The notes under the pieces were generated by a model, which had not been told where the DNA came from, ran no database searches, and worked only from the letters and a program-made list of their open reading frames with translations. Shown here piece after piece: positions 56,187 to 64,000 of a stretch of DNA of 64,000 nt (within the stretch, counting starts at the first letter, position 1; each line of letters opens with the position of its first letter). Source of the stretch: Bacillus pseudomycoides (GTDB lineage Bacteria > Bacillota > Bacilli > Bacillales > Bacillaceae_G); contig NZ_NUQE01000005.1 in NCBI RefSeq assembly GCF_002582035.1, positions 62,001 to 126,000 of the forward strand. The letters are read 5' to 3'. A program made the position numbers and the translations under genes.

Positions 56187-56637
56187 CCTTCCAGTTTCAG
56201 GTATAAAATATTTGCTTCAAAAACAAGGATGGATTGATATTCCTTCCTCTGGAGTCAGCATGTATCCTCTGATTAAAGAGGGGGATATTTGTAGGTTTAT
56301 CCCTTTAGGGAGTAAGGAAGTAAGAAAAGGTGAAGTTCTACTATTTGTATCGAATCAAGGACAGTTAATAGGGCACAGATATTACGATAATTTTGTTGAA
56401 AATGGTGTGCTTTACTATGTATGTAAGGGAGATACGAATATTTCCGTTGACTCCCCTATAAAAAAATCTCAATTAATAGGGAAGTTAGTTTTCATTAAAA
56501 AAAAGAAATTTCAACTGAATTCTCAAGGTTTCATAGCTCAATTATGGGGAGGTATTGTCTTAACCTTCCCTAGTTTGCCAAGGGGTTGTAAAAAATATCT
56601 TGACTTACGGACAAGATTGAGGATATGGAGCAAATAG
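56173..56637 (+). CDS. ER-type (S26B) signal peptidase-like protein
   Basis: 154 aa. SSGVSMYPLIKEGD gives the catalytic S29, GHRYY the H68 and CKGDTN the D87; this Ser-His-Asp pattern is that of SipW-type peptidases, not the Ser-Lys type. No N-terminal membrane anchor is seen; a hydrophobic stretch lies near the C-terminus (FIAQLWGGIVLTFPSLP). It may cut the leader of the 54335 peptide, replacing the B2 protease, which exists only in the lasso half. Confidence 0.75.
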   Translation: MKEHSLPVSGIKYLLQKQGWIDIPSSGVSMYPLIKEGDICRFIPLGSKEVRKGEVLLFVSNQGQLIGHRYYDNFVENGVLYYVCKGDTNISVDSPIKKSQLIGKLVFIKKKKFQLNSQGFIAQLWGGIVLTFPSLPRGCKKYLDLRTRLRIWSK

Positions 56638-56640
56638 AAA

Positions 56641-56656
56641 GTTCACTATAATGAAC
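56641..56656. promoter_or_regulatory. SinR-type operator with embedded -10 box
   Basis: GTTCACTATAATGAAC, one mismatch from a perfect palindrome, contains TATAAT at 56647-56652. The -35 region is weak. First of three such sites before the lasso cyclase gene. Confidence 0.65.
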
Positions 56657-56740
56657 TTAATACTTGAGAAAATGTTATCTAAAAATTCCGTTTATTAATT
56701 GACTTAGAAAAGGTAAAGTGATAATTTATATCTTATATAA

Positions 56741-56756
56741 GTTCTTTTTATAGAAC
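56741..56756. promoter_or_regulatory. SinR-type operator 2 before the lasso genes
   Basis: GTTCTTTTTATAGAAC, two mismatches between arms. A TTGACT at 56699-56704 with TAATTT 17 bases later lies just upstream and could be a promoter. Spacing from operator 1 is 100 bases. Confidence 0.55.
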
Positions 56757-56850
56757 AAAAAATATCTATATAATAAAAAGTAGATAGTAATATTAATATT
56801 AATATTAATTCGTAGCATTTAATTGGTAATTTACTGAAGTAAAAACTCAA

Positions 56851-56866
56851 GTTCTTTAAAAAGAAC
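56851..56866. promoter_or_regulatory. SinR-type operator 3 before the lasso genes
   Basis: GTTCTTTAAAAAGAAC, one mismatch. It lies 97 bases before the cyclase ATG and 110 bases after operator 2. Three sites at about 100-110 base spacing would allow looping between bound SinR-like tetramers. The 325-base gap holds no gene. Confidence 0.6.
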
Positions 56867-56962
56867 AAAGGCGACGTAACACAATGCAGGAATTCAACCA
56901 CATATTAACGGTTATTTATTTAAATAGGCTTTTACTTACTTGTTGTATAACGGGAGGAAAAA

Positions 56963-58900
56963 ATGAGTGCTATAACAGGGATTTTACATTTTAATGATGA
57001 GCCTATATCGATTGAGCACGGTATAAGATTAATGAAGGATTTGCAAAAATATCCTGCTGATGATGTTCAAATATGGCACAAAGATAACGTCTTCCTCGGT
57101 TGTCACGCACAATGGATTACACCAGAGTCTATTGGTGAACAATTGCCTTTTTATGATTACGAAAGGCAATTATCAATTACAGCAGACGCCATTATTGATA
57201 ATCGCGATGAGTTATTTGAAAGGCTACAAGTGGATTATGCCGATAGAAAAAGAATGACAGACAGCGAATTAATCTTGCTTTCCTATCAAAAGTGGGGAGA
57301 AGAAACTCCTAAGTATTTAGTAGGCGATTTTGCTTTTATGATTTGGGATGAGAAAAACCGGAAACTATTTGGAGCAAGGGACTTTTCTGGAAGTCGGACT
57401 CTCTATTTTTATCGTGGCCAGCAACGATTTGCTTTTTGTACGCTTATAAAGCCGTTATTTACTTTACCATATATCGAGAAGGCGCTGAACGAGCAATGGC
57501 TTGCTGAATTTTTAGCCATACCAGTAAATTTCGAATCGGTAGATCCTTCTTTAACAGTTTATAAACATATAGAACAGGTACCTCCTTCACATATTATCTC
57601 GGTGAAGGACGGCAGAGTAACACTTTTGAGGTATTACACACCGGTTGCTGGAGAAATGCTCCGGCTCAAGTCAAATGAAGAATATGAAGAAGCATTTCGA
57701 GAGGTATATCAAAGTGCGGTAAAGGCACGTTTACGCACACACCATCAAGTAGGAGCTCATTTGAGCGGAGGACTGGATTCAGGTTCTGTTGTTAGCTTTG
57801 CTTCAGGAGATTTACGCAAGGAGAATAAGAAATTACATACGTTTAGTTATGTCCCGGTAGAGGGCTTTGTAGATTGGACACATAAAGGTAGAGTAGCTGA
57901 TGAAAGACCTTTTATTCAATCGACTGTACAGCATGTAGGAAATATAAAGGATCACTATTTGGATTTTGCAGGAAGAAGTCCCTTATCAGAAGTTGATGAT
58001 TGGCTTGAAACATTGGAGATGCCATATAAATTTTTTGAGAATACTTTTTGGTTAAAGGGAGTTTATGAAGAAGCACATCAGCAAGGAATAGGTGTACTTC
58101 TGAGTGGACAAAGAGGTAATTGGACAGTATCATGGGGCCCTGTTTTAGACTATCAAGCTATGCTTTTGAAAAGGCTGCGTTGGATTCGCTTTTTCCGTGA
58201 GCTGCATTTATATAGTAGAAACATAGGGGTAAAAAAATCGAGAGTCTTCGCAGTAGTAAGAAAAAAGGCATTTCCATTTTTAAATCAGGTATTTTCATCT
58301 GAAGAGCAATGCCTTTTTCCAGTAATAATCAATCCAGAATTTGCAAAAAAAATGAATGTTTTAGATAAACTCAAAGAGCATGATATTGATATGACTGGTT
58401 CCTCTATTTCAACTGCATATGATATGAAACAGAAACAGTTTGAGCAATTGTATTATTGGAGTATAAATGGGACGTATGGAACAAAATTATCTCTACGTTA
58501 CTCTTTATGGGATCGTGATCCAACGAATGATTTACGAATGATTCAATTTTGTTTATCAGTTCCGGAAGAGCAATATGTCCAAAGTGGTTTAGATCGGGCG
58601 CTTATTCGAAGAGCAACAAAAAACTATCTGCCTGATAAGGTTAGGTTAAACCAACGGGTTCGAGGTGTTCAGGGGGCAGACGGAGTGTATCGTATGGCTC
58701 CTGCTTGGAATAAATTTATTGAGGAACTTCAACAGCTTAGTACAGATCCTATAATCTCTGAATTTCTAAATGTAGAAGTAATTAAAGCAGCAATTTTAAG
58801 GATTCGAGAGGAACCGCGGCCAGAATATGCATTTGATTTAGATTTTAGAATTTTAATGCGTAGTCTAATCGTTCATCGGTTTATAAAAAATTTTACTTGA
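56963..58900 (+). CDS. lasso peptide isopeptide-forming cyclase (asparagine synthetase-like)
   Basis: 645 aa. N-terminal glutaminase-like domain (SAITGILHFND, lacking the catalytic N-terminal Cys, as in lasso C proteins) and a synthetase domain with the ATP-pyrophosphatase loop L267-SGGLDS. It adenylates the core Asp side chain and closes it onto the N-terminal amine to form the lasso ring. GGGAGG before ATG. Confidence 0.93.
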   Translation: MSAITGILHFNDEPISIEHGIRLMKDLQKYPADDVQIWHKDNVFLGCHAQWITPESIGEQLPFYDYERQLSITADAIIDNRDELFERLQVDYADRKRMTDSELILLSYQKWGEETPKYLVGDFAFMIWDEKNRKLFGARDFSGSRTLYFYRGQQRFAFCTLIKPLFTLPYIEKALNEQWLAEFLAIPVNFESVDPSLTVYKHIEQVPPSHIISVKDGRVTLLRYYTPVAGEMLRLKSNEEYEEAFREVYQSAVKARLRTHHQVGAHLSGGLDSGSVVSFASGDLRKENKKLHTFSYVPVEGFVDWTHKGRVADERPFIQSTVQHVGNIKDHYLDFAGRSPLSEVDDWLETLEMPYKFFENTFWLKGVYEEAHQQGIGVLLSGQRGNWTVSWGPVLDYQAMLLKRLRWIRFFRELHLYSRNIGVKKSRVFAVVRKKAFPFLNQVFSSEEQCLFPVIINPEFAKKMNVLDKLKEHDIDMTGSSISTAYDMKQKQFEQLYYWSINGTYGTKLSLRYSLWDRDPTNDLRMIQFCLSVPEEQYVQSGLDRALIRRATKNYLPDKVRLNQRVRGVQGADGVYRMAPAWNKFIEELQQLSTDPIISEFLNVEVIKAAILRIREEPRPEYAFDLDFRILMRSLIVHRFIKNFT

Positions 58901-58914
58901 AAGGGGGTGATATC

Positions 58915-59040
58915 ATGAAAAAAGAGTGGCAAAAACCAGTACTAGAAGTGCTTGATATGAATATGACTATGGCTGGCCCTGGGCATAAGCTCCCTGATGG
59001 AGTTCAACCTGATCCGGATGATCCTGTGAAGTATAGCTAA
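58915..59040 (+). CDS. paeninodin-type lasso peptide precursor
   Basis: 41 aa; AAGGGGGTGA before ATG 58915. The leader (residues 1-19) has EWQKPVLEVLD, the RRE-binding motif with Trp in place of the usual Tyr, and Thr at -2 (MTM). The core starts AGPGHKLPD, so Ala1 and Asp9 make a 9-residue ring, as in paeninodin (ring AGPGTSTPD). The tail GVQPDPDDPVKYS ends in Ser22, the residue phosphorylated in paeninodin. The ring here has His5 and Lys6. Confidence 0.95.
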   Translation: MKKEWQKPVLEVLDMNMTMAGPGHKLPDGVQPDPDDPVKYS

Positions 59041-59055
59041 ATTATGAAAAATTTT

Positions 59056-59092
59056 AAAGCCCTTATATAGTTTGAAACCATATAAGGGCTTT
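59056..59092 (+). terminator. hairpin between lasso precursor and kinase
   Basis: AAAGCCCTTATAT and ATATAAGGGCTTT form a 13-bp stem with one unpaired base on each side. What follows is A-rich, not T-rich, so termination is weak. It probably stabilises or attenuates the RNA so that the precursor is made in excess over the enzymes. Confidence 0.65.
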
Positions 59093-59124
59093 AAAAATAA
59101 CTTTGTTGAAAATGTGGAGTGAAC

Positions 59125-60060
59125 ATGATGATAAATACCGTAAGAAATGTGGCATATAAAGCTTTCGGATTAAGAATAGTAAGTGAAATTCCTCTACCAG
59201 AATTACCTCAAATGAGTGAACAGAAGGATATGGCAGATATCACAATTGAAATTGCCGATTTATCTGGACAATGGCGTAAATATACTGCTGAGCAACAACA
59301 AAGGTTTGTTGTTGAAGAAAATGTAGTGATGTTTCAAGTCCCTCATACTGCTATATTTTCTATACAAGAAGGGAAAAAAATTATTTTTTCACCTATGCCA
59401 GGGGTGGAAGAAGATAAAATACGGCTTTATATTCTTGGAACTTGTATGGGTACATTGTTAATGCAGAGAAAAATACTCCCATTACATGGAAGTGCGATAG
59501 CCATTGATGGAAAGGCCTATGCTTTGGTAGGTGATTCAGGGGCTGGAAAATCAACTCTTGCTTCAGCATTTTTGTGTAAAGGATATCAACTTTTAAGTGA
59601 TGATGTGATTGCTGTGTCCCTTTCATATGAAAATTCTCCATTTGTTATGCCATCTTATCCGCAGCAAAAGTTATGGCAGGAAAGCTTAAATGAATTTGGA
59701 ATGGAAACAACACATTATCGTCCGTTGTTTGAAAGAGAAACGAAGTATGCTGTACCTGTATCTTCCAAATTTTTTGCTGATCCACTACCTCTTGCAGGCG
59801 TGATTGAACTAGTTAAAACGGAGAACGAGAGCATTGAAATTCTTCGAACTGAAGGACTTGAGCGTTTGCACACCTTATTTCGGCATACATTTCGCAACTT
59901 TTTAATCCCGCGCTTGGGATTGATGGAATGGCATTTTGCAAACTCTGCAAATATGGTGAATAAAATTCATATATTCCAATTACAGCGTCCGACTTCAAGA
60001 TTTACAGCGCACGAACTTGTACCTCTTATTTTAAGTTCTATAAATAAAGGAGGAATATAG
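59125..60060 (+). CDS. HPr-kinase-like lasso peptide kinase, copy 2
   Basis: 311 aa from ATG 59125 (GGAG upstream; the in-frame GTG at 59119 is part of that site). P-loop G136-DSGAGKST, then LLSDDVIAV. Homologue of the paeninodin kinase that phosphorylates the terminal Ser of the precursor. Ends directly at the start of the B1 gene. Confidence 0.9.
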   Translation: MMINTVRNVAYKAFGLRIVSEIPLPELPQMSEQKDMADITIEIADLSGQWRKYTAEQQQRFVVEENVVMFQVPHTAIFSIQEGKKIIFSPMPGVEEDKIRLYILGTCMGTLLMQRKILPLHGSAIAIDGKAYALVGDSGAGKSTLASAFLCKGYQLLSDDVIAVSLSYENSPFVMPSYPQQKLWQESLNEFGMETTHYRPLFERETKYAVPVSSKFFADPLPLAGVIELVKTENESIEILRTEGLERLHTLFRHTFRNFLIPRLGLMEWHFANSANMVNKIHIFQLQRPTSRFTAHELVPLILSSINKGGI

Positions 60061-60354
60061 ATGATTAATGCTCAAAAGATTTCCTTAGAGTGCCAGGTTG
60101 TACAAAGTAAAGGAAACATCGTAAGTGATATGGATGGAGAAAAAGTAATGTTGAATGTTCAAAAAGGAAAGTACTACAATTTAGGTGAAATGGGAGGAGA
60201 AATATGGGATCTTATTGAAGAGCCAATCACGGTTGCTCAGTTGGTTACTACGTTAATATCCAGTTATAATGTAGAACGAATAGAGTGTGAAGAACAAGTT
60301 CTTTCCTTTTTAGAACTTTTATTCAAAGAGAATTTAATTTATATTGAAGATTAG
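60061..60354 (+). CDS. PqqD-like RRE protein (lasso B1), copy 2
   Basis: 97 aa; AAAGGAGG before ATG 60061, which follows the kinase stop with no gap. GEKVMLNVQKGKYYNLGEMGGEIWDLIEEPI is the PqqD-fold signature. It presents the lasso precursor to B2 and the cyclase. Confidence 0.92.
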   Translation: MINAQKISLECQVVQSKGNIVSDMDGEKVMLNVQKGKYYNLGEMGGEIWDLIEEPITVAQLVTTLISSYNVERIECEEQVLSFLELLFKENLIYIED

Positions 60355-60392
60355 TTTTATATCTTTTTACTAGATTTGTTAGGAAGGGATTC

Positions 60393-60875
60393 ATGAACAT
60401 TGTGAAAAAGTTAAGAATATTTTTATCGTTGAATACGAAAACAAAGCTTTTATTTTTAGAGGCTTTTATTTTTTTAGGGTGGGCTCGTGTTCTTAAAAGT
60501 ATACCATTTTCTAAAGTTGCACCTTCTTTAGGCGATCACATGAATGAAACACCTTTTACTCACATTCAGTTACACAGAGAGGTATTAAAGAATGTGTCTC
60601 ATGCCATACATATTATGAGCCGTTATACTTTTTGGGAAAGCCAATGCCTTGTTAAGGCTATAGCTGGGATGAAGATGCTCGAGAAACGTCAAATTGAAAG
60701 TACTCTTTATTTAGGAACTGCTAAAGATGATAATGGAAAATTGATTGCGCATGCCTGGTTACGTAGCGGTCCTTTTTATGTTACTGGATCGGAAGGAATG
60801 GAGAAATTTACTGTCGTTGGAAAATTTGCAAAGAGGATAAGCGAGGAAACTATTAAAGGAGAATACAATGAGTAA
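60393..60875 (+). CDS. lasso leader protease (B2, transglutaminase-like)
   Basis: 160 aa. C85 in SQCLVKAIAG and H120 in IAHAWLR give the Cys/His pair of the transglutaminase-fold B2 enzymes that remove the leader after Thr(-2). Overlaps the nucleotidyltransferase gene by 8 bases. Confidence 0.92.
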   Translation: MNIVKKLRIFLSLNTKTKLLFLEAFIFLGWARVLKSIPFSKVAPSLGDHMNETPFTHIQLHREVLKNVSHAIHIMSRYTFWESQCLVKAIAGMKMLEKRQIESTLYLGTAKDDNGKLIAHAWLRSGPFYVTGSEGMEKFTVVGKFAKRISEETIKGEYNE

Positions 60876-62055
60876 TGATTTTAGTCTCGATGTGGAATTT
60901 ATGTCTAAGGAATTAAAATTCTTGCTTGAAGTTTTGAAATTGAAAGATGATGATGTCATGCCAGTGAACAGCAATAAATGGTTTATAGACATTGATTGGA
61001 ATAAATTTCTTGAACTAGTAATGCATCATCGCATCTATTCATTGATTTATTCAAAGGTGAAAAAGATAGACGAAAAATTGATTCCTTCACATGTTGTTCA
61101 AACTCTGTATCGATTGTTTAAAGAAAATACGTTTCAAATGCTGCATTTAAGTGCTGAAATGGAACAAGTAAGTAAACTGTTTACCGAAAATGAGATTCGT
61201 ACCCTTTTTTTAAAAGGACCAGTGCTTGCTTATGATCTTTATGGAGATATCTCTTTGCGGACATCCTGTGATTTGGATATTCTGATTCCTATTCATAAGC
61301 TAGAAGAAGCAGAAAGCCTTCTTTTAGAGCAAGGTTACGTGAAAGATGAGTATATTCAAACGATATTAAATGATTGGAAATGGAGACATCATCATATAAC
61401 ATTTTTCCATCCTCAAAAGCAAATTAAACTTGAAATTCATTGGAGGCTAAACCCTGGTCCTGGAAAGGAACCAAGTTTTGAGAAGTTGTGGGAACAAAGG
61501 CGAAAAAGCACACTTACGAGTTATCCTGTGTACTTATTAGGAAGTGAGGACTTGTTTCTATTTCTTGTCTCTCATGGTGCACGTCATGGATGGTCAAGAC
61601 TTCGTTGGTTAGTAGATATAAACCAAATGGTGAAGCAAGAGATCAATTGGAGGAAAATTAACGGATTATTCAAAAATTATCAATGTGGGCATGTAGGAGG
61701 ACAAGCACTAATTTTAGTTGCTGAGCTTTTAAATGCAACAATCCCTGAAGAAATGAAAGTGTTGACAGAACAGAGACGGTCCAGAAAATTGGCACAAGAT
61801 GCATTATTCTATATTAGACAAATGATAAATCTACATACAGATCCTGTTCCAGATGAAGTAGCTGCGTATCACAGTCGACATTTATTTTCATTAATGTCAA
61901 ATCGACAAAAGTTTTTATTTATTATGAGTTATCTTTATCCTTATCCCATTGACGCTAAAACGTTACCACTACCTAAACCCCTTCACTTTTTGTATTTTCC
62001 TTTACGTCCTTTTTTATGCTTCTGGAGGAAAACAAGGAAACAAGCTTTAACATAA
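60868..62055 (+). CDS. nucleotidyltransferase-family protein, copy 2
   Basis: 395 aa. SCDLDILIPI carries the DxD metal site; EIHWRLNPGPGKEP follows. Homologue of the minus-strand copy at 51181-52320. Genes of this family sit in paeninodin-like clusters next to the kinase; whether it modifies the phosphate or ribosyl group on the peptide is not settled from sequence. Confidence 0.82.
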   Translation: MSNDFSLDVEFMSKELKFLLEVLKLKDDDVMPVNSNKWFIDIDWNKFLELVMHHRIYSLIYSKVKKIDEKLIPSHVVQTLYRLFKENTFQMLHLSAEMEQVSKLFTENEIRTLFLKGPVLAYDLYGDISLRTSCDLDILIPIHKLEEAESLLLEQGYVKDEYIQTILNDWKWRHHHITFFHPQKQIKLEIHWRLNPGPGKEPSFEKLWEQRRKSTLTSYPVYLLGSEDLFLFLVSHGARHGWSRLRWLVDINQMVKQEINWRKINGLFKNYQCGHVGGQALILVAELLNATIPEEMKVLTEQRRSRKLAQDALFYIRQMINLHTDPVPDEVAAYHSRHLFSLMSNRQKFLFIMSYLYPYPIDAKTLPLPKPLHFLYFPLRPFLCFWRKTRKQALT

Positions 62056-62067
62056 GGGGGGATAAAA

Positions 62068-63870
62068 ATGAAACATATTTTATATTTTATGAAGCAATTG
62101 CATTCTTTTTCGGGAAGAATTCTTTATGTAAATCTTTTTGGAATGGTTTTGATTAGTTTACTTGAAGGTATAGGTCTTCTTTTATTAGTTCCTATGATAA
62201 GTATGAGTGGAATTGTTAATATGGAGGGAGGCAATTCTCCTATTTCGTTTATTTTTAAATTTTTGCAGGAAGTTCCTAAAGCAACTAGTTTATCTTTTAT
62301 TCTAGGTATATACATCTTAGTAGTCGTTAGTCAAAACCTTTTACAAAGAAATTTAACCATTCGAGATGTGAAAATTCAACAAGGCTTTACTCGGCAGTTA
62401 AGATTGGACATTTATAGTGCTATTTTACAGGTGAAGTGGAGTTTTTTTCTAGAAAAAAGGAAAACTGATCTTATAAATGCATTAACTTCAGAATTAGCAC
62501 GTGTTAGCTATGGGATTAATCTTGTTTTGCAGTTTTTAGCTTCTATCGTTTTTACCTTCATACAGATTTGCATTGCTTTTTGGTTATCTATCCAAATAAC
62601 TATATTTGTTTTATTTTGTGGTTTGTTCTTCTCAATCGTTTCTCGTATTTTCATTAAAAAATCCAGAATACTAGGTAGCAAAACATCTGAGTTAGCGAAA
62701 AGTTATCTTTCGGGTATAACAGACCATTTTAATGGGATTAAAGATATAAAAAGTAATACTTTAGAAGAGTCACAGTTAATTTGGTTTCGCTCTTTAACGA
62801 GAAAACTGACTGACGAACAAATTGAATACATGGAAATAAGGTCAGCTTCTCAGCTTTTTTATAAAATTTCATTGGCTGTTCTAATTGTAGTTTTTATTTT
62901 TTCATCTGTGACTTTGTTTCATGCCGAATCAGAGCAATTATTATTAATCATTCTTATTTTCTCTAGGCTATGGCCGCGATTTACAAGCATTCAATCCAAC
63001 CTAGAACAACTTGCTGCAAGTATTCCCGCTTTTAAGTCTTTAATAGAATTGCAGGAGGAATGTAAGAAAGCAGAGGAATTGCAAGATATAGAACAACGCT
63101 ATAAATATGTAAAACCAATGTCTATAGAAAAAGGGATTGAATGTCGGGATATTTATTTTCGTTACAATCAAAAAGAATCCTTATATGCTCTTCAAAATAT
63201 TAATTTACAAATTCCGTCTAATTGTATGACAGCTATTGTCGGACGTTCAGGTGCTGGAAAAAGTACATTGATTGATATTTTAATGGGACTCATGCAGCCG
63301 GAAAAGGGACAAGTATTAATAGATAGTACTCCTCTCACAAGTGATAATGTATTGTCATTAAGAAGGTCCATTAGTTATGTACCGCAGGATCCATTTTTAT
63401 TTAATGCAAGTATAAGAGAAAATTTGCTAATGATTGAGCCGGACGCAAGCGAAGAACAACTCTGGGAGGCGCTGGAATTTTCAGCAGCAGCTGAATTCGT
63501 AAGGAGGCTTCCGAAAGGGCTTGATACATTCATTGGAGACCGCGGAGTTCGACTTTCTGGAGGGGAACGACAGCGACTCGTACTAGCTAGGGCTATTTTA
63601 CGAAAACCTTCAATTCTCGTTTTGGATGAGGCAACAAGTGCGTTAGATACGGAAAATGAAGCGAAAATTCAAGCTGCATTAGAAAGGTTAAAGGGAACGA
63701 TGACTATTATCGTTATTGCTCATCGGTTATCAACAATTCGTAATGCGGATCAGGTGATTGTATTAGACAAGGGAGAAATTGTTCAAAAGGGTGCCTTTTC
63801 TCAGTTGGCAAAAGAAAAAAGAGGTATGTTTAGTAAACTGTTAGGAACTCAGGTAGAAGTTAGTGTCTAA
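62068..63870 (+). CDS. lasso peptide ABC exporter (D protein), copy 2
   Basis: 600 aa. Six membrane helices and an ATPase domain with GRSGAGKST, LSGGERQR and ILVLDEATSALD. Like the copy at 52346 it lacks a peptidase domain. It exports the mature lasso peptide and usually gives self-protection. Last gene of the cluster. Confidence 0.9.
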   Translation: MKHILYFMKQLHSFSGRILYVNLFGMVLISLLEGIGLLLLVPMISMSGIVNMEGGNSPISFIFKFLQEVPKATSLSFILGIYILVVVSQNLLQRNLTIRDVKIQQGFTRQLRLDIYSAILQVKWSFFLEKRKTDLINALTSELARVSYGINLVLQFLASIVFTFIQICIAFWLSIQITIFVLFCGLFFSIVSRIFIKKSRILGSKTSELAKSYLSGITDHFNGIKDIKSNTLEESQLIWFRSLTRKLTDEQIEYMEIRSASQLFYKISLAVLIVVFIFSSVTLFHAESEQLLLIILIFSRLWPRFTSIQSNLEQLAASIPAFKSLIELQEECKKAEELQDIEQRYKYVKPMSIEKGIECRDIYFRYNQKESLYALQNINLQIPSNCMTAIVGRSGAGKSTLIDILMGLMQPEKGQVLIDSTPLTSDNVLSLRRSISYVPQDPFLFNASIRENLLMIEPDASEEQLWEALEFSAAAEFVRRLPKGLDTFIGDRGVRLSGGERQRLVLARAILRKPSILVLDEATSALDTENEAKIQAALERLKGTMTIIVIAHRLSTIRNADQVIVLDKGEIVQKGAFSQLAKEKRGMFSKLLGTQVEVSV

Positions 63871-63893
63871 AGATAGGAAAAAATAAAGGTGAT

Positions 63894-64000
63894 TATTAGC
63901 AGCAGGTCTTGACGGAATAAAAATAAACTCGCGGTGCGTTAGGTAAACATTTACTTGAGCATTTCAACGAAGCAAAAGAAATTGAGTGAGATATGTCCCG
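63894..64000 (+). pseudogene. glnA: degenerate 3' fragment of glnA at the island's right border
   Basis: 63894-63927 matches glnA 21194-21228 with one substitution and one missing base. After a 3-base join, 63931-64000 matches 21362-21431 at 64 of 70 positions. About 133 bases between the two blocks are deleted, and a TGG codon has become TGA. The match is still running at the window edge. It has no start. With the intact glnA at 20146-21480 it brackets the island. Confidence 0.9.

Noticed and set aside
1-64000. tRNA genes, rRNA genes, CRISPR arrays, insertion sequences
   Set aside because: I found no cloverleaf-like, rRNA, regularly spaced repeat or intact transposase sequence on either strand.

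Overview
The window looks like a chromosomal segment of a Bacillus cereus-group Firmicute. The DNA is AT-rich throughout, ribosome binding sites are strong AGGAGG types with frequent TTG/GTG starts, and the gene order spoVK (3' part) - hflX - ynbB - glnR - glnA is the conserved Bacillus order. I saw no rRNA, tRNA or CRISPR array.

Region A (1-15.2 kb) is the right end of an SPbeta-like prophage. It carries an HNH endonuclease, a 3D-domain wall protein, a full dTTP/dNTP supply set (NrdE, NrdF, NrdI-like flavodoxin, NrdH-like thioredoxin, dUTPase, ThyX), a sigma factor, an Rnl2-type RNA ligase, a RecU-like resolvase, many very small genes and a large serine recombinase. The recombinase sits directly against a headless 3' piece of spoVK, so the element is integrated inside a sporulation gene. 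An A/T-rich motif (TTTACATAAATAAA) recurs between phage genes and in some copies forms a good promoter.

Region B (15.2-21.5 kb) is core chromosome: the spoVK tail, two tiny reverse-strand genes, a TRIC/UPF0126 membrane protein, HflX, the YnbB PLP enzyme and glnRA with two GlnR boxes spaced 22 bp apart.

Region C (21.5-63.9 kb) is a 42-kb island. It starts right after glnA and ends in a degenerate fragment of a second glnA 3' end (63894-64000), so the island is bracketed by glnA sequence. Its first part (22.1-49.9 kb) is an eps-type exopolysaccharide operon: Wzz-like co-polymerase, BY-kinase, an EAR (epsC) antitermination RNA followed by a terminator, EpsC-type dehydratase, many glycosyltransferases including four related GT4 enzymes, an EpsG-type polymerase, a pyruvyltransferase-family protein, a Wzx flippase, a tailspike-like beta-helix protein, an acyltransferase, GalE, an EpsL-type sugar transferase, ATP-grasp and HAD proteins and an EpsN-type aminotransferase.

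Its second part (50.4-63.9 kb) opens with a SinR paralogue and then holds a RiPP locus. One half is a complete paeninodin-type lasso peptide cluster: cyclase, precursor, HPr-kinase-like peptide kinase, PqqD-like RRE, B2 protease, nucleotidyltransferase and ABC exporter. The other half is a second, partly duplicated set (nucleotidyltransferase, ABC exporter, kinase, PqqD-like protein) plus an ER-type signal peptidase-like protein, built around a different Gly/Pro/His-rich candidate precursor with two cysteines and a C-terminal serine.

SinR-type palindromes (GTTCTTTATAAAGAAC and variants) sit in or near the promoters of both the polysaccharide operon and the RiPP genes. I infer that the island's own SinR paralogue co-regulates matrix polysaccharide and the two modified peptides. 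This two-peptide, kinase-bearing, SinR-linked locus is the best candidate for an undescribed system in the window.
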